Position numbers and translations under genes: made by a program
Notes under the pieces: model-generated
Databases searched by the model: none
Seen by the model: only the letters and a program-made list of their open reading frames with translations
Told to the model about the DNA's origin: nothing
In this document: in pieces, positions 1 to 8,249 of the stretch
Numbering within the stretch: the first letter of the stretch is position 1
Layout of the letters: the number at the start of each line of letters is the position of its first letter
From: Actinomycetota bacterium
GTDB lineage: Bacteria; Actinomycetota; UBA4738; HRBIN12
Direction of reading: 5' to 3'
DNA: 64,000 nt
NCBI GenBank assembly: GCA_035640355.1
Contig: DASQWI010000009.1
Coordinates: 1 to 64,000 of the forward strand

Positions 1-132
1 CGACGGGACCACGATGGCAAGCAGGACGAGGAACTTCCATCCGATCGGGAATCGGAAGAGGTGGCGGCGTCGCGTTTGCGCACGCGACGACACCCCGCGA
101 GGCCCGTGCCGGGCCGGGGCCGGGATGCCCAT
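1..132 (-). CDS. N-terminal fragment of a membrane protein, cut by the left edge
   Basis: An open frame on the minus strand runs from ATG at 132 (or GTG at 93, same frame) off the left end. The visible part is an Arg-rich cytoplasmic stretch (RAQTRRRHLFRFP) followed by a hydrophobic segment (GWKFLVLLAIVVPS) that looks like a first membrane helix of a sensor-type or transporter protein. No clear ribosome site precedes either start, and too little is present to name a family. Confidence 0.35.
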   Translation of the reverse strand, partial: MGIPAPARHGPRGVSSRAQTRRRHLFRFPIGWKFLVLLAIVVPS

Positions 133-439
133 GGAGAACGCATCGACCGGCGCCGGTTGGTGCTTGAGGAGGCCCCCTGAGCAGCGGCGACGAGATCGGC
201 CCGATCGCGACGAACGGAGCTTGCGAGGAGAAACACGGGGATGATGGCGCATAATCACGGCGTGACCAGAGCGGCGGGTCGAGCGACCCTCGTCCTTACC
301 TAGCCGCGAGCGCGGGCTCCGCGCTCGCGGCACCTCGGCTGTCTTCGCGCCCAGCCGCCAGTTCCAATCTCGCTGAAGGCAGCTCGCACCCCGCACCGCG
401 CAACGAACTGGTCATCCAGGGACGAGAGGAATTCCTTCT
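133..439. other. Intergenic region upstream of leuS
   Basis: No convincing gene is visible in these 307 bases. The stretch should hold the promoters of the leftward membrane protein and of leuS. It contains a strong GC hairpin (303-331) and, just before leuS, the ribosome site GAGAGGA ending 9 bases from the ATG. Confidence 0.5.
303..331 (+). repeat. Perfect 12-bp hairpin in the leuS leader
   Basis: Arms 303-314 (GCCGCGAGCGCG) and 320-331 are exact reverse complements around a 5-base loop. It lies 108 bases upstream of the leuS start. There is no T-run after it, so it is not a classical intrinsic terminator; a leader structure affecting leuS expression, or the end of an upstream transcript, are both possible. 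Confidence 0.5.
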
Positions 440-2905
440 ATGTCGGCACCGCCAGAGGATCGGGGGTACGACCCCTCCGCGATCGAGGCGCGATGGCAGG
501 CGCGTTGGACCGCGGATCACTTGGCGCAGATCGACGTCGATCACGTTGCGCCGGATCGCAAGTTCTACAACCTCGTCGAGTTCCCCTATCCCTCGGCCGA
601 GGGGCTCCATGTCGGGCATGCGTACACCTACGCGGGCGCCGACACCTACGGCCGCTATCTGAGGATGCGGGGCAGAGAGGTCTTTCAGCCGATCGGGTTC
701 GACTCCTTCGGGATCCACACGGAGAACTACGCGCTGAGGGTCGGCGAGCACCCCCGCACCCTGACCCAGCGCACGATCAACAACTACCGGCGCCAGCTCA
801 CAGCGCTCGGTGCCGCGTGGGACTGGAGTCGATCGATCGCCACGAGCGATCCCACCTACTACCGATGGACGCAGTGGATCTTCGTCAAGCTGTACCGGGC
901 GGGGCTTGCGGTACGTCAGGAGGCCCCGGTCGTGTGGTGTCCCTCGTGTCTGACGGTGCTGGCGAACGAGCAGCTTGAGGGCGACCGCTGCGAACGCTGC
1001 GGTACCCGCGTCACACAACGGGCGTTGCACCAGTGGTTCCTGAGGATGACCGCCTACGCGGATGAGCTCCTCCGAGGCCTCGACGACCTCGACTGGCCAG
1101 ACTCGGCGAAGAGGGCGCAGCGCGAGTGGATCGGGAAGTCGGAAGGTGTCGAGATCGACTTCGAGGTCCCGGACCACGGGCTCACCCTTCGCACCTTCAC
1201 GACCAGACCGGACACGTTGTTCGGCGTGACGTTCCTCGCCGTCCCCCCGGAGCACCCGGACGTTGACGCGCTGACGACAGGTACGGGTGCGTCCGACGCT
1301 GTTCGCCCGTACATTGATGAGGCCTCGCGGAACCGCGTCGCGGCCCCGAGTCACAGCGCGGCAGTGTTGAGTTCACCGCGAGGGGTGTTCACCGGGTCGT
1401 ACGCCATCCATCCCGTCACACGAGAGCGAGTGCCGATCTACGTCGCTGACTACGTCGTCGCGACCTACGGCACGGGCGCGGTGATGGGTGTTCCGGCGCA
1501 CGACGAGCGGGACTTCCGATTCGCACAGACGAACGCCCTTCCTCTGGTGCGTGTGATCCGGCCGCCCGGGAGCGCGGAGGGCTCCGCGGACGGGCCGTGG
1601 ACCGGTGAGGGCGTGCTGATGCACTCGGGTGATTTCTCGGGACTTCCTTCGGAGCGAGCTCGGGATTCCATCGCGGAATGGCTGGAAGCGCGCGGGTCCG
1701 GCCGGCGCACCGTTCGATACCGGCTCAGGGACTGGCTGATCTCCCGGCAACGCTACTGGGGCCCTCCGATCCCCATCGTGTACTGCGCCGACTGCGGCAC
1801 GCTTCCGGTTCCCGAGGAGGACCTCCCTGTGCTCCTGCCCGACGTGGTCAACTTCCGGCCGACGGGCACCAACGTGTCACCGCTCGCGACCGACGAATCC
1901 TTCGTCCACACTTCCTGCCCGTCGTGCGGTGGATCCGCGCGTCGGGAGACGGACGTCTCCGACACGTTCTTGGACTCCGCGTGGTACTTCCTGCGATACC
2001 CGTCGAGCGAACTCCACGACGAGCCTTGGAGCCCTGAGCGAACCGAGCGAATGCTTCCCGTGGACTCGTACGCCGGCGGACCCGAGCACGTCACGCGACA
2101 TCACCTGTACGCCCGGTTCCTCACCCGAGCCCTCCACGACCTGGGACTCCTGCCGTTCGCAGAGCCGTTCGCGCGCCTTCGACTCCACGGCGTGCTCACT
2201 AGGGACGGCGTTAAGATGAGCAAGAGTCGGGGGAACGTCGTGAACCCCGATCGCTCCATCTCCGAGCATGGCGCCGACGTCACCCGGATGTATCTGCTGT
2301 TCATCGGACCATGGGGCGAGGGCGGCGACTTCTCGGATTCCGGCATCGCCGGGATCGAGCGATTCCTTCGTCGCGCTTGGCGCCTGGTGACCCAATTCCA
2401 CAAACCGGGGCCCGGCGGCGTTGATCTCCGCCCGCTTGACCGAGCTATCGCGACGATCGGCTCCGACCTCGAGCAGATGAAGTTCAACACCGCGATCGCC
2501 TCGCTCACGGAAGTGGAACGATTTGCTCGGCGAGAGCGCGACAAGATGTCCGACGAGGAGTGGACCAGAGTGTCGAGCACACTCGTACTGATGCTTGCGC
2601 CACTCGCCCCCCACCTGGCCGAGGAGCTCTGGTCGAGAATCGGCGGGGCGTATTCGGTCCACCAACAGCGCTGGCCTTCATTCGACCAGAGCTCGCTCCT
2701 CGAACAGAACGTGACGTTGGTGATCCAGGTCGACGGCAAGACCCGCGACAGGATCCAGGTCCCCGCCGGCCTCGACGAGGAACAGACGCTCGAGCGAGCG
2801 ATGGGCCGAGAGCACGTTCGACGCCACCTCATGGGCCGCGAACCGACGAAGGTGATCTTCGTTCCCAACCGGCTGATCAACATGGTGACGATGCCGCACC
2901 GATGA
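440..2905 (+). CDS. leuS: Leucyl-tRNA synthetase
   Basis: Class I aminoacyl-tRNA synthetase that charges tRNA-Leu in the cytoplasm. The 821-residue product has the ATP-binding HVGH signature at 57-60, a CxxC...CxxC zinc ribbon near 173-193, the CP1 editing insertion with the threonine-rich TTRPDTLFG and the GTGAVMGVPAHDERDF motif, a second CxxC pair in the catalytic domain, and KMSKS at 592-596, followed by the anticodon-binding helical domain and a C-terminal lysine-recognition-like domain. The length is typical of bacterial LeuRS. ATG at 440 is preceded by GAGAGGA at good spacing. It stands alone; the next gene is 48 bases downstream on the same strand and unrelated. Confidence 0.97.
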   Translation: MSAPPEDRGYDPSAIEARWQARWTADHLAQIDVDHVAPDRKFYNLVEFPYPSAEGLHVGHAYTYAGADTYGRYLRMRGREVFQPIGFDSFGIHTENYALRVGEHPRTLTQRTINNYRRQLTALGAAWDWSRSIATSDPTYYRWTQWIFVKLYRAGLAVRQEAPVVWCPSCLTVLANEQLEGDRCERCGTRVTQRALHQWFLRMTAYADELLRGLDDLDWPDSAKRAQREWIGKSEGVEIDFEVPDHGLTLRTFTTRPDTLFGVTFLAVPPEHPDVDALTTGTGASDAVRPYIDEASRNRVAAPSHSAAVLSSPRGVFTGSYAIHPVTRERVPIYVADYVVATYGTGAVMGVPAHDERDFRFAQTNALPLVRVIRPPGSAEGSADGPWTGEGVLMHSGDFSGLPSERARDSIAEWLEARGSGRRTVRYRLRDWLISRQRYWGPPIPIVYCADCGTLPVPEEDLPVLLPDVVNFRPTGTNVSPLATDESFVHTSCPSCGGSARRETDVSDTFLDSAWYFLRYPSSELHDEPWSPERTERMLPVDSYAGGPEHVTRHHLYARFLTRALHDLGLLPFAEPFARLRLHGVLTRDGVKMSKSRGNVVNPDRSISEHGADVTRMYLLFIGPWGEGGDFSDSGIAGIERFLRRAWRLVTQFHKPGPGGVDLRPLDRAIATIGSDLEQMKFNTAIASLTEVERFARRERDKMSDEEWTRVSSTLVLMLAPLAPHLAEELWSRIGGAYSVHQQRWPSFDQSSLLEQNVTLVIQVDGKTRDRIQVPAGLDEEQTLERAMGREHVRRHLMGREPTKVIFVPNRLINMVTMPHR

Positions 2906-2953
2906 GTCTCGGAGTCCAGACGAGTCGTGGTGTTCGGGAAAGGAGGCAGCGAG

Positions 2954-3607
2954 ATGAGCAAGCTCAAAGCGACCATGGCGATATCGCTCGACGGGTTCGG
3001 GGCCGGCCCCAACCAGAGCGAGAAAGATCCCCTGGGCGTCGGCGGCGAGCGCCTTCACGAGTGGTTGGTGTCGCTGGCCGTCTTCCGTGAGATGCAGGGT
3101 GAGGAAGGGACCGGCGGCGAGGTCACCGCGAGCACCGACGTGGTTCGGGCCTGGTGGGACAACGTCGGCGCCATCGTCATGGGAAGGAACATGTTCGGCG
3201 GCGGCCCCGGTCCGTGGCGAGGGGACTGGCGCGGCTGGTGGGGTGAGAACCCTCCATACCACGTGCCCGTCTTCGTGCTCACCCACCACCCCCGCGAGCC
3301 ACTGGAGATGCAGGGCGGGACGACCTTCCACTTCGTCACCGAGGGCATCGAGGCCGGCCTGAAGTTGGCCACGGACGCTGCGGGTGGGAAGGACGTGTGG
3401 CTCACCGGCGGAGCCAGCGTGATCCGGCAGTACCTGCGGGCCGGCCTGCTCGATCAGATCGAGATCTCGTTGGCACCCGTCCTCCTCGGCGCGGGCGAGC
3501 GGCTGTTCGCCGACATCGACGGATCAGCGATCGAACTGGAGCAGGTCCGCGCGATCGAGGCGCCCGGCGTCACCCACATCACGTACCGCACCAAACGGGA
3601 CGCATGA
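2954..3607 (+). CDS. RibD C-terminal-domain (dihydrofolate-reductase-like) protein
   Basis: A 217-residue reductase-fold protein of the RibD_C family, stand-alone members of which are usually uncharacterised NADPH-dependent enzymes. Visible family marks are the N-terminal strand MAISLDGFGAGP, IVMGRNMFGGG in the middle, VFVLTH, and the cofactor-side motif WLTGGASVIRQYL near residue 156. I start at ATG 2954 because AAAGGAGG lies directly upstream, although the frame is open further left. Substrate unknown; it is convergent with the kinase gene that ends 16 bases away. Confidence 0.85.
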   Translation: MSKLKATMAISLDGFGAGPNQSEKDPLGVGGERLHEWLVSLAVFREMQGEEGTGGEVTASTDVVRAWWDNVGAIVMGRNMFGGGPGPWRGDWRGWWGENPPYHVPVFVLTHHPREPLEMQGGTTFHFVTEGIEAGLKLATDAAGGKDVWLTGGASVIRQYLRAGLLDQIEISLAPVLLGAGERLFADIDGSAIELEQVRAIEAPGVTHITYRTKRDA

Positions 3608-3623
3608 TGACGGCGTGACCAGA

Positions 3624-5117
3624 TCAGTCGGTCGACTGTTCGGTCTCGCGAAGAGCGTCTGCCAACCTCAGGAGCGCGTCACCGATCGCTGATGCCCGGT
3701 CCGCGGAGGTGATCTCCCCCTTCTCGAGGGCCTCGGACACCTTCTCGAGCAGCTTGTCGATCTCCTCGAGGGACCTGTCGACTTCCTCACCCTTGTCGGT
3801 TTCGCGGAGGATCTCGTCGATCGCGTGATCGATCTCGTGGTCGATATGGCCGGTGACCTCGCCCGTCTCGACGCCCTCACCCACCGTTGCGAGCACCACC
3901 GCCGCGGCTTCCTCGGGCGACGGTTCCGACGGTACTTCCGGCACCGGCGAGGTGGTCTCCACGGGCGAAGGCTCCTGCACCGCCGGCGAGCTGCTGACGT
4001 TCGGCGAGTTGGTCTCCACGGGAGAAGGCTGTTCCATCGCCGGCGAGCTGCTGACGTGTGGGGACGGCCGAGACGCGTTCGTTCGGCCCTCCGGTGCGCC
4101 CCCTGCCAGCAGGGCTATGAGGAAGAGCACGGCGAGGCCGCACGCCGCCATGACAGCCGTCGGCCAGGCCTTCGATCGGGATCTCCGACGTCCGCCCGCG
4201 GGCCGGCCAGCGATGAGGGCGGGTGTGTGCTGCGCCGGCACCAACACCGCGGTCGGCTCCACGGCCTCGTGCCTCATGGCGGACAGGAGGAGGCCTTGAA
4301 CCGCGTCTCCGGTCTGGGGGCGGCGCGCGGGATCCTTCTCGAGCATCGAGGCGACAAGTTCGTCCATCGCGGCCGGGATGCCGGGGTTGATCGAGCTAAC
4401 ACGAGGTGGGGGCGTGTTGACATGGGCAAACGAAAGCGCCACGGGACTGCCCTCGAACGGCGTTCGGCCGGTAAGCATCTCGAAGAGCACACATCCCAAC
4501 GAGTACACGTCGGATCGACCGTCGAGACGATCACCGCGCGCGTTCTCTGGAGACAAATAGCGGGCTGTACCGAGCACCGTTAGCGTGAGGGTGAGCGCCT
4601 CCTGAGAAAGGAGTCGCGCAATCCCCAAATCCACGAGTTTCACGCCACCGTCGTGAGGGAGCATGACATTCGACGGTTTGACGTCTCGATGAACGATGCC
4701 ACGATCGTTAGCCAACCCGAGCGCCGAGGCGAGTTTGCTCGTGATCTCCGACGCTCGTTCGAGCGAAAGCGGACCGTCGTTGTCGAGCAGTTCGCGGAGC
4801 GTAGGTCCCTCGATGAACTCCATCACGATGAACCGGTCTTCGCCGTCGATCCCCGTATCGAACACGACGACGATGTTTGGATGATGGAGGCTGGCCAGGA
4901 TCTGCGCCTCCCGCTCGAACCGCGCGGCCGAGCGGGGATCCCCGTCGTCACGAAGCAGCTTGATCGCTACGGTACGGCTGAGGCGCAAGTCCTCGCCGCG
5001 GCGGACCTCGGACATCAGACTCCGTCCGATCACGTCCCCGAGGCGGTAGCGCGCTCCGATGAGCCGCTGCGTTTCGATGGAGTCTCCGTCGATCGGACGA
5101 TTCACAGAAGGTTCCAT
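3624..5117 (-). CDS. PknB-like transmembrane Ser/Thr protein kinase
   Basis: Eukaryotic-type kinase of 497 residues: kinase domain about 24-280, basic juxtamembrane stretch (RRRSRSK), one membrane helix about 319-339, then an extracytoplasmic Pro/Ser/Thr-rich tail holding two near-identical repeats around SSPA..QPSPVET and an acidic, charged helical end. Catalytic features are Lys53 (AIKLL), Glu68, HRDVKPSN at 143-150, DLG at 163-165 and SPE at 189-191. The glycine-rich loop is degenerate (IGRSLMSEV, only one glycine), while Lys, HRD and DLG are intact, so it is probably active. It is divergent from a small gene and an FHA protein, a usual kinase partner. No good ribosome site is seen at 5117. 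Confidence 0.93.
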   Translation of the reverse strand: MEPSVNRPIDGDSIETQRLIGARYRLGDVIGRSLMSEVRRGEDLRLSRTVAIKLLRDDGDPRSAARFEREAQILASLHHPNIVVVFDTGIDGEDRFIVMEFIEGPTLRELLDNDGPLSLERASEITSKLASALGLANDRGIVHRDVKPSNVMLPHDGGVKLVDLGIARLLSQEALTLTLTVLGTARYLSPENARGDRLDGRSDVYSLGCVLFEMLTGRTPFEGSPVALSFAHVNTPPPRVSSINPGIPAAMDELVASMLEKDPARRPQTGDAVQGLLLSAMRHEAVEPTAVLVPAQHTPALIAGRPAGGRRRSRSKAWPTAVMAACGLAVLFLIALLAGGAPEGRTNASRPSPHVSSSPAMEQPSPVETNSPNVSSSPAVQEPSPVETTSPVPEVPSEPSPEEAAAVVLATVGEGVETGEVTGHIDHEIDHAIDEILRETDKGEEVDRSLEEIDKLLEKVSEALEKGEITSADRASAIGDALLRLADALRETEQSTD

Positions 5118-5210
5118 TCACGTAGTTCTCGACCCGGTCGGTGAACGGGTTGACGGCGCGCTCACACGTATCCAGCCTGGCCCGACCCTCGTCCGTGTTC
5201 GTCTGACCGC

Positions 5211-5238
5211 CGGGTAAAGGTGGGGCTGGCCTTACCCG
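5211..5238. promoter_or_regulatory. Imperfect inverted repeat between divergent kinase and FHA-side genes
   Basis: CGGGTAAAGG and CCTTACCCG pair with a single bulged A across a 9-base spacer. It lies about 95 bases upstream of the kinase start and about 50 bases upstream of the rightward gene, where a shared operator for the divergent pair would sit. No regulator can be named. Confidence 0.4.
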
Positions 5239-5285
5239 ATTCAATATCGACACGCGAGAGGGGGCTCGAGAGAGGGAGGCTGAAG

Positions 5286-5861
5286 ATGTTGGAAGTCGAG
5301 CAGGCTGATGAAGTGGTGAACGCGGCGTCTCGACGTGTGCACGGCCTCGATCGCTTCTCACGGTCCGCGCCTATCGGAAGGGCCGAGCTTGCCACCATCG
5401 TGCTTCAGGGACTCGCGGAACTTGGTGCACACGCCGATTGGACGGTGATGCCGGGCATTACTGGCTCGATACTTCACCTTCTGAACGAAGACGAACGAGC
5501 GAGGTATGGCGAGTTTCAGGAGTCCGTTCGGCGAGCGGCCGAGAACGGTGGATCCGGGGAGGAGCACCAGTCCTCCAATGGGGCGGTCTCCACGCCCGCC
5601 GCACTCGAGATCGATCCGGCACCGCGAAGCGATTCGCGGACGGCGACGCTTGAAGAAGTCCTCAAGGATGAGCAGCTGGCAACGAGGGCGGCCGAGGCCA
5701 TCGTGTATCAGCTCTACTACGAGATCGTCGACCGAGCTGCGCTGCTTGTTGAGCATTCGCCCGCCGCCCGGGAACGCCTGTGGCCGCTCGTGTGGGCGGT
5801 TGCCGCTCTGATTCCCCGGCCCGATACGTCGTTGCGCCATCTGGACGCGAAAGCGAAATAG
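5286..5861 (+). CDS. Hypothetical protein preceding an FHA gene
   Basis: A 191-residue protein I do not recognise. It has a helical N-terminal region rich in charged residues (about 1-85), a low-complexity linker (about 90-130, GGSGEEHQSS and following), and a helical C-terminal half with aromatic residues (VYQLYYEIVDRA, LWPLVWAVAAL). No signal peptide or clear membrane helix. ATG 5286 follows GAGGGAGGCTGAAG, a good ribosome site, so the longer frame starting upstream is not used. It is 10 bases upstream of the FHA gene and probably co-transcribed, which suggests a role in the same phospho-signalling module. Confidence 0.7.
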   Translation: MLEVEQADEVVNAASRRVHGLDRFSRSAPIGRAELATIVLQGLAELGAHADWTVMPGITGSILHLLNEDERARYGEFQESVRRAAENGGSGEEHQSSNGAVSTPAALEIDPAPRSDSRTATLEEVLKDEQLATRAAEAIVYQLYYEIVDRAALLVEHSPAARERLWPLVWAVAALIPRPDTSLRHLDAKAK

Positions 5862-5871
5862 GCGGGTCGCC

Positions 5872-6798
5872 TTGCCAACGGTTGTGGTCAAGACCGGATC
5901 GGAGGCCGGCCGGAGGTTGGAGCTGGGAGGCGCTGTGGCCATCGGCCGCCAGGATGGCGACCTCGTGTTGGAGGATCCCGAGGTGTCACGCCGCCACGCG
6001 GTGCTGAGGCGGGAGGGCGAATCCATCGTTGTAGAGGATCTCGATTCGACCAACGGCACCTTCGTCAACGGGGAAAGGATCCGAAGCCCCATTCCGGTCG
6101 GGCCAGGGGACCTGGTCAGGGTGGGACGGACCACGCTGGAGATCGAGCCGGATCGGCGAGCGGACGATACGATCGTGTCGGCACCCCAACGGGCAGACGA
6201 CACGATCGTGGCGAGACCCGTACGGTCGGATCAGATCCAATCAGCCGAGGCGCAACCGTCCGACGATCCCGTCGCGGAGGACGCCGACGCGACTCAACCC
6301 TTGCCCAACCGATTTCTCGACAGCGGTTCGCGACCGTCGCGCTCGAACAGGAAGGGGCTCGGCGCCGCGGCGGCAGTCGTGGCCGTACTCGTAGGGGTGG
6401 TGATCGCGTACGCGGCAGGAACTGATCGATCCGTCGAGAGCGACTTCGTCACGCTCGCCAATGAAGCGTGCGTGGCAAGGCAGCGATCGGACGGCGGGGT
6501 GGATTTGAGCCGCGTCCCGACGCGCGGCGCAGTCCAGCACGCTCGAGATATCCGGCTCCAGGCGCTCGGCGCGATTCGCGCCGTCGACCGATCCCAACAA
6601 GAGGCCGCCGCGGTGAGCAAGTTCCTTTCCGCATTCGAGAAGACAAACGCGTCGATCACGCGCTTGGAGAGCGTGATCGGCGCTGACAACTCCAAGGTCG
6701 ACAACGCCTTGCGAAGCCTTCGCGGGAACGTCCGAGACGAACGTGGCCTGGCGGCGAAGGCCGGTATCGCAGGATGTGGCGGTCTCGCGATCGGCTAG
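5872..6798 (+). CDS. FHA-domain membrane-anchored protein
   Basis: A 308-residue protein with an N-terminal forkhead-associated domain (about 1-90: GRQDGDLVLED, SRRHAVLRR, STNGTFVNG), the phosphothreonine-binding fold that reads Ser/Thr kinase signals. A linker carries a doubled RADDTIV element. A membrane helix (AAAAVVAVLVGVVIAYAAG, about 164-182) is followed by an outside helical domain with two cysteines, which could form a disulphide. The start is TTG at 5872, the only start that keeps the whole FHA domain. The neighbouring divergent kinase is its likely partner. Confidence 0.85.
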   Translation: MPTVVVKTGSEAGRRLELGGAVAIGRQDGDLVLEDPEVSRRHAVLRREGESIVVEDLDSTNGTFVNGERIRSPIPVGPGDLVRVGRTTLEIEPDRRADDTIVSAPQRADDTIVARPVRSDQIQSAEAQPSDDPVAEDADATQPLPNRFLDSGSRPSRSNRKGLGAAAAVVAVLVGVVIAYAAGTDRSVESDFVTLANEACVARQRSDGGVDLSRVPTRGAVQHARDIRLQALGAIRAVDRSQQEAAAVSKFLSAFEKTNASITRLESVIGADNSKVDNALRSLRGNVRDERGLAAKAGIAGCGGLAIG

Positions 6799-6836
6799 AG
6801 GAAGCAACGGCCGGCGTGCCGTGACACCATTCGGCG

Positions 6837-7286
6837 GTGACGAACAGATCCGCCGAAACTCAGCACCTGCGCGACCTCGCGCAACTCCGTCGCGTGCGCG
6901 ACCGGATCGACCGGGACTACGCGCAGCCGTTGGACGTCGAGGCGCTCGCCCGCGGGGTACACATGTCGGGCGGGCACCTCAGCCGCCAGTTCCGGCTCGC
7001 CTACGGCGAGTCGCCGTACAGCTACCTGATGACGCGCCGCATCGAGCGCGCTATGGCGCTGCTGCGTCGCGGCGAGCTCAGCGTGACCGAGGTCTGCTTC
7101 GAGGTCGGCTGCTCCTCGCTGGGCACGTTCAGCACCCGCTTCACCGAGCTGGTGGGGGTGCCGCCCAGCGTCTATCGGCGCCAACAGCCGCGCCCGATGG
7201 CGGGGATCCCGCCGTGCGTGGCGAAACAGGTGACCAGACCGATCAGGAATCGAGAAGCGTCGGTCACCGAGCCGCAGCTAGCCTGA
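6837..7286 (+). CDS. AraC-family regulator, DNA-binding domain only
   Basis: 149 residues made almost entirely of the double helix-turn-helix AraC domain (about 12-115): LDVEALARGVHMSGGHLSRQF, AYGESPYSYLMTRRIERA and VTEVCFEVGCSSLGTFSTRF. There is no separate ligand-binding domain. Start is GTG 6837. The gene ends 5 bases before a VOC protein gene. Its last 15 codons coincide with a 46-base element that recurs before a second VOC gene, suggesting the protein controls both promoters. Confidence 0.88.
   Translation: MTNRSAETQHLRDLAQLRRVRDRIDRDYAQPLDVEALARGVHMSGGHLSRQFRLAYGESPYSYLMTRRIERAMALLRRGELSVTEVCFEVGCSSLGTFSTRFTELVGVPPSVYRRQQPRPMAGIPPCVAKQVTRPIRNREASVTEPQLA
7241..7286 (+). promoter_or_regulatory. 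46-bp promoter element, copy A
   Basis: Forty-one of 46 bases match the copy at 7776-7821. The 5-prime half GATCAGGAATCGAGAAGCG is identical in both, and both end in a minus-10-like hexamer (TAGCCT here at 7279-7284, TAGCAT in copy B). No good minus-35 is visible, so the conserved half may be an activator site. The ATG of the VOC gene at 7292 lies about 7 bases past the hexamer, which would give a nearly leaderless message. This copy also encodes the end of the AraC gene. Confidence 0.55.
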
Positions 7287-7291
7287 ACGCC

Positions 7292-7702
7292 ATGGACATC
7301 ACCATTCACTCGAGCTACCTCCCGCAGGACGATCCGGACGCAGCCTTGGCCTTCTACCGCGACACGCTCGGCTTCGAGGTCCGCAACGACGTCGAGTACG
7401 CGGGGATGCACTGGATCACCGTCGGCCCGGCCGACCAGCCCGACACGTCGATCGTGCTGCACCCGCCGGCCGCCAACCCCGGCATCACCGACGACGAGCG
7501 CCGCACCATCGCCGAGATGATGGCCAAGGGCACGTACGCGGGAATCAACCTTGCCACGAAGGACTTGGACCGCACGTTCGAACGCCTGCAGGCACGCGAA
7601 GTCGACATCGTCCAGGAACCTATCGACCAACCCTACGGCGTTCGCGACTGCGCCGTCCGCGATCCAGCGGGCAACCTGATCCGTATCCAGGAGCTCCGCT
7701 AA
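7292..7702 (+). CDS. VOC (glyoxalase/bleomycin-resistance-like) protein
   Basis: A 136-residue vicinal-oxygen-chelate protein. It has two beta-alpha-beta-beta-beta modules: DDPDAALAFYRDTLGFEV near the N-terminus and LDRTFERLQAREVDIVQEP with VRDPAGNLIRIQE at the end, the usual site of the C-terminal metal-ligand Glu. Such proteins range from isomerases and dioxygenases to drug-binding proteins; the substrate here is not known. It follows the AraC gene by 5 bases and is probably its target. Confidence 0.87.
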   Translation: MDITIHSSYLPQDDPDAALAFYRDTLGFEVRNDVEYAGMHWITVGPADQPDTSIVLHPPAANPGITDDERRTIAEMMAKGTYAGINLATKDLDRTFERLQAREVDIVQEPIDQPYGVRDCAVRDPAGNLIRIQELR

Positions 7703-7775
7703 GGCCGACGAGTGATGCCGTGGTGTTGGACCTCACCTGGGGTCGGGTCTCGTACCTCGGAGACGGGGGGCAAGC

Positions 7776-7821
7776 GATCAGGAATCGAGAAGCGCCGGTC
7801 GCGGAGCCGCACCTAGCATGA
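7776..7821 (+). promoter_or_regulatory. 46-bp promoter element, copy B
   Basis: Second copy of the element at 7241-7286. It lies 37 bases before the second VOC gene, with TAGCAT at 7814-7819 as a candidate minus-10. Here it overlaps no evident gene, which argues that the sequence is kept as DNA rather than only as protein code. Confidence 0.5.
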
Positions 7822-7858
7822 GGGCCAAGGACACACCACCGAGACTGGAGGAGGGAAC

Positions 7859-8216
7859 ATGACCGGCTCTACCACTGAAGTGGTCAAGACCGTTCTGCAT
7901 CCCGTCTCCGACGTGGCGAAGGCCTCGGCGACGTACGCGGCCCTGCTCGGCGTGCCACCGCAGACTGAGAGCTCCTACTACGTCGGTTTCGAAGCCGAGG
8001 GCCAGCACATCGGACTGGTGCCGGGTGGAGGGCAGCAGGGCATGACTTCACCGGTGGCCTACTGGCACGTGTCGGATATCGAGGCGAAGCTGGCCGAGGT
8101 GACCGCCGCGGGCGCCTCCCTGAAAGACACAGCCCGCGATGTCGGGGGTGGTCGCTTGGTGGCCACCGTCACCGACCCCCGACGGGAACGTCCTCGGGCT
8201 GCTTCAGGACACATAG
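7859..8216 (+). pseudogene. VOC-family protein with a late frameshift
   Basis: The frame from ATG 7859 (ribosome site GGAGGAGGGAAC) encodes a VOC protein: VVKTVLHPVSDVAKASATYAALLG, then PVAYWHVSDIEAKLAEVTAAG. After VATVTDP the frame breaks at a run of five C (8176-8180). Removing one C restores DGNVLGLLQDT and a stop at 8214-8216, the normal VOC ending; as read, the frame instead continues to 8257 with unrelated residues and overlaps the next gene. It is therefore a true frameshift or a sequence error in the C-run. The intact protein would be about 118 residues. Only the last strand is affected, so residual function is possible. Confidence 0.8.
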
Positions 8217-8249
8217 GAACGAACATTCGACACGAGGAGATGCTCCGCG

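Noticed and set aside
14-244. Plus-strand 76-codon frame at the left edge
   Set aside because: Arg-rich shadow composition, no ribosome site, no family; the minus strand carries a better membrane-protein start.
371-420. T-box riboswitch before leuS
   Set aside because: Only ACCGCG of the conserved T-box is present (CGCACCGCG); the GGGTGG part and a clear specifier loop are missing.
257-3623. 14-base repeat ACGGCGTGACCAGA at 257-270 and 3610-3623
   Set aside because: A shared 14-mer is expected by chance several times in 64 kb.
6743-7702. 319-codon plus frame as one gene
   Set aside because: Only the last 136 codons are a VOC protein; the earlier part is an out-of-frame shadow of the FHA and AraC genes.
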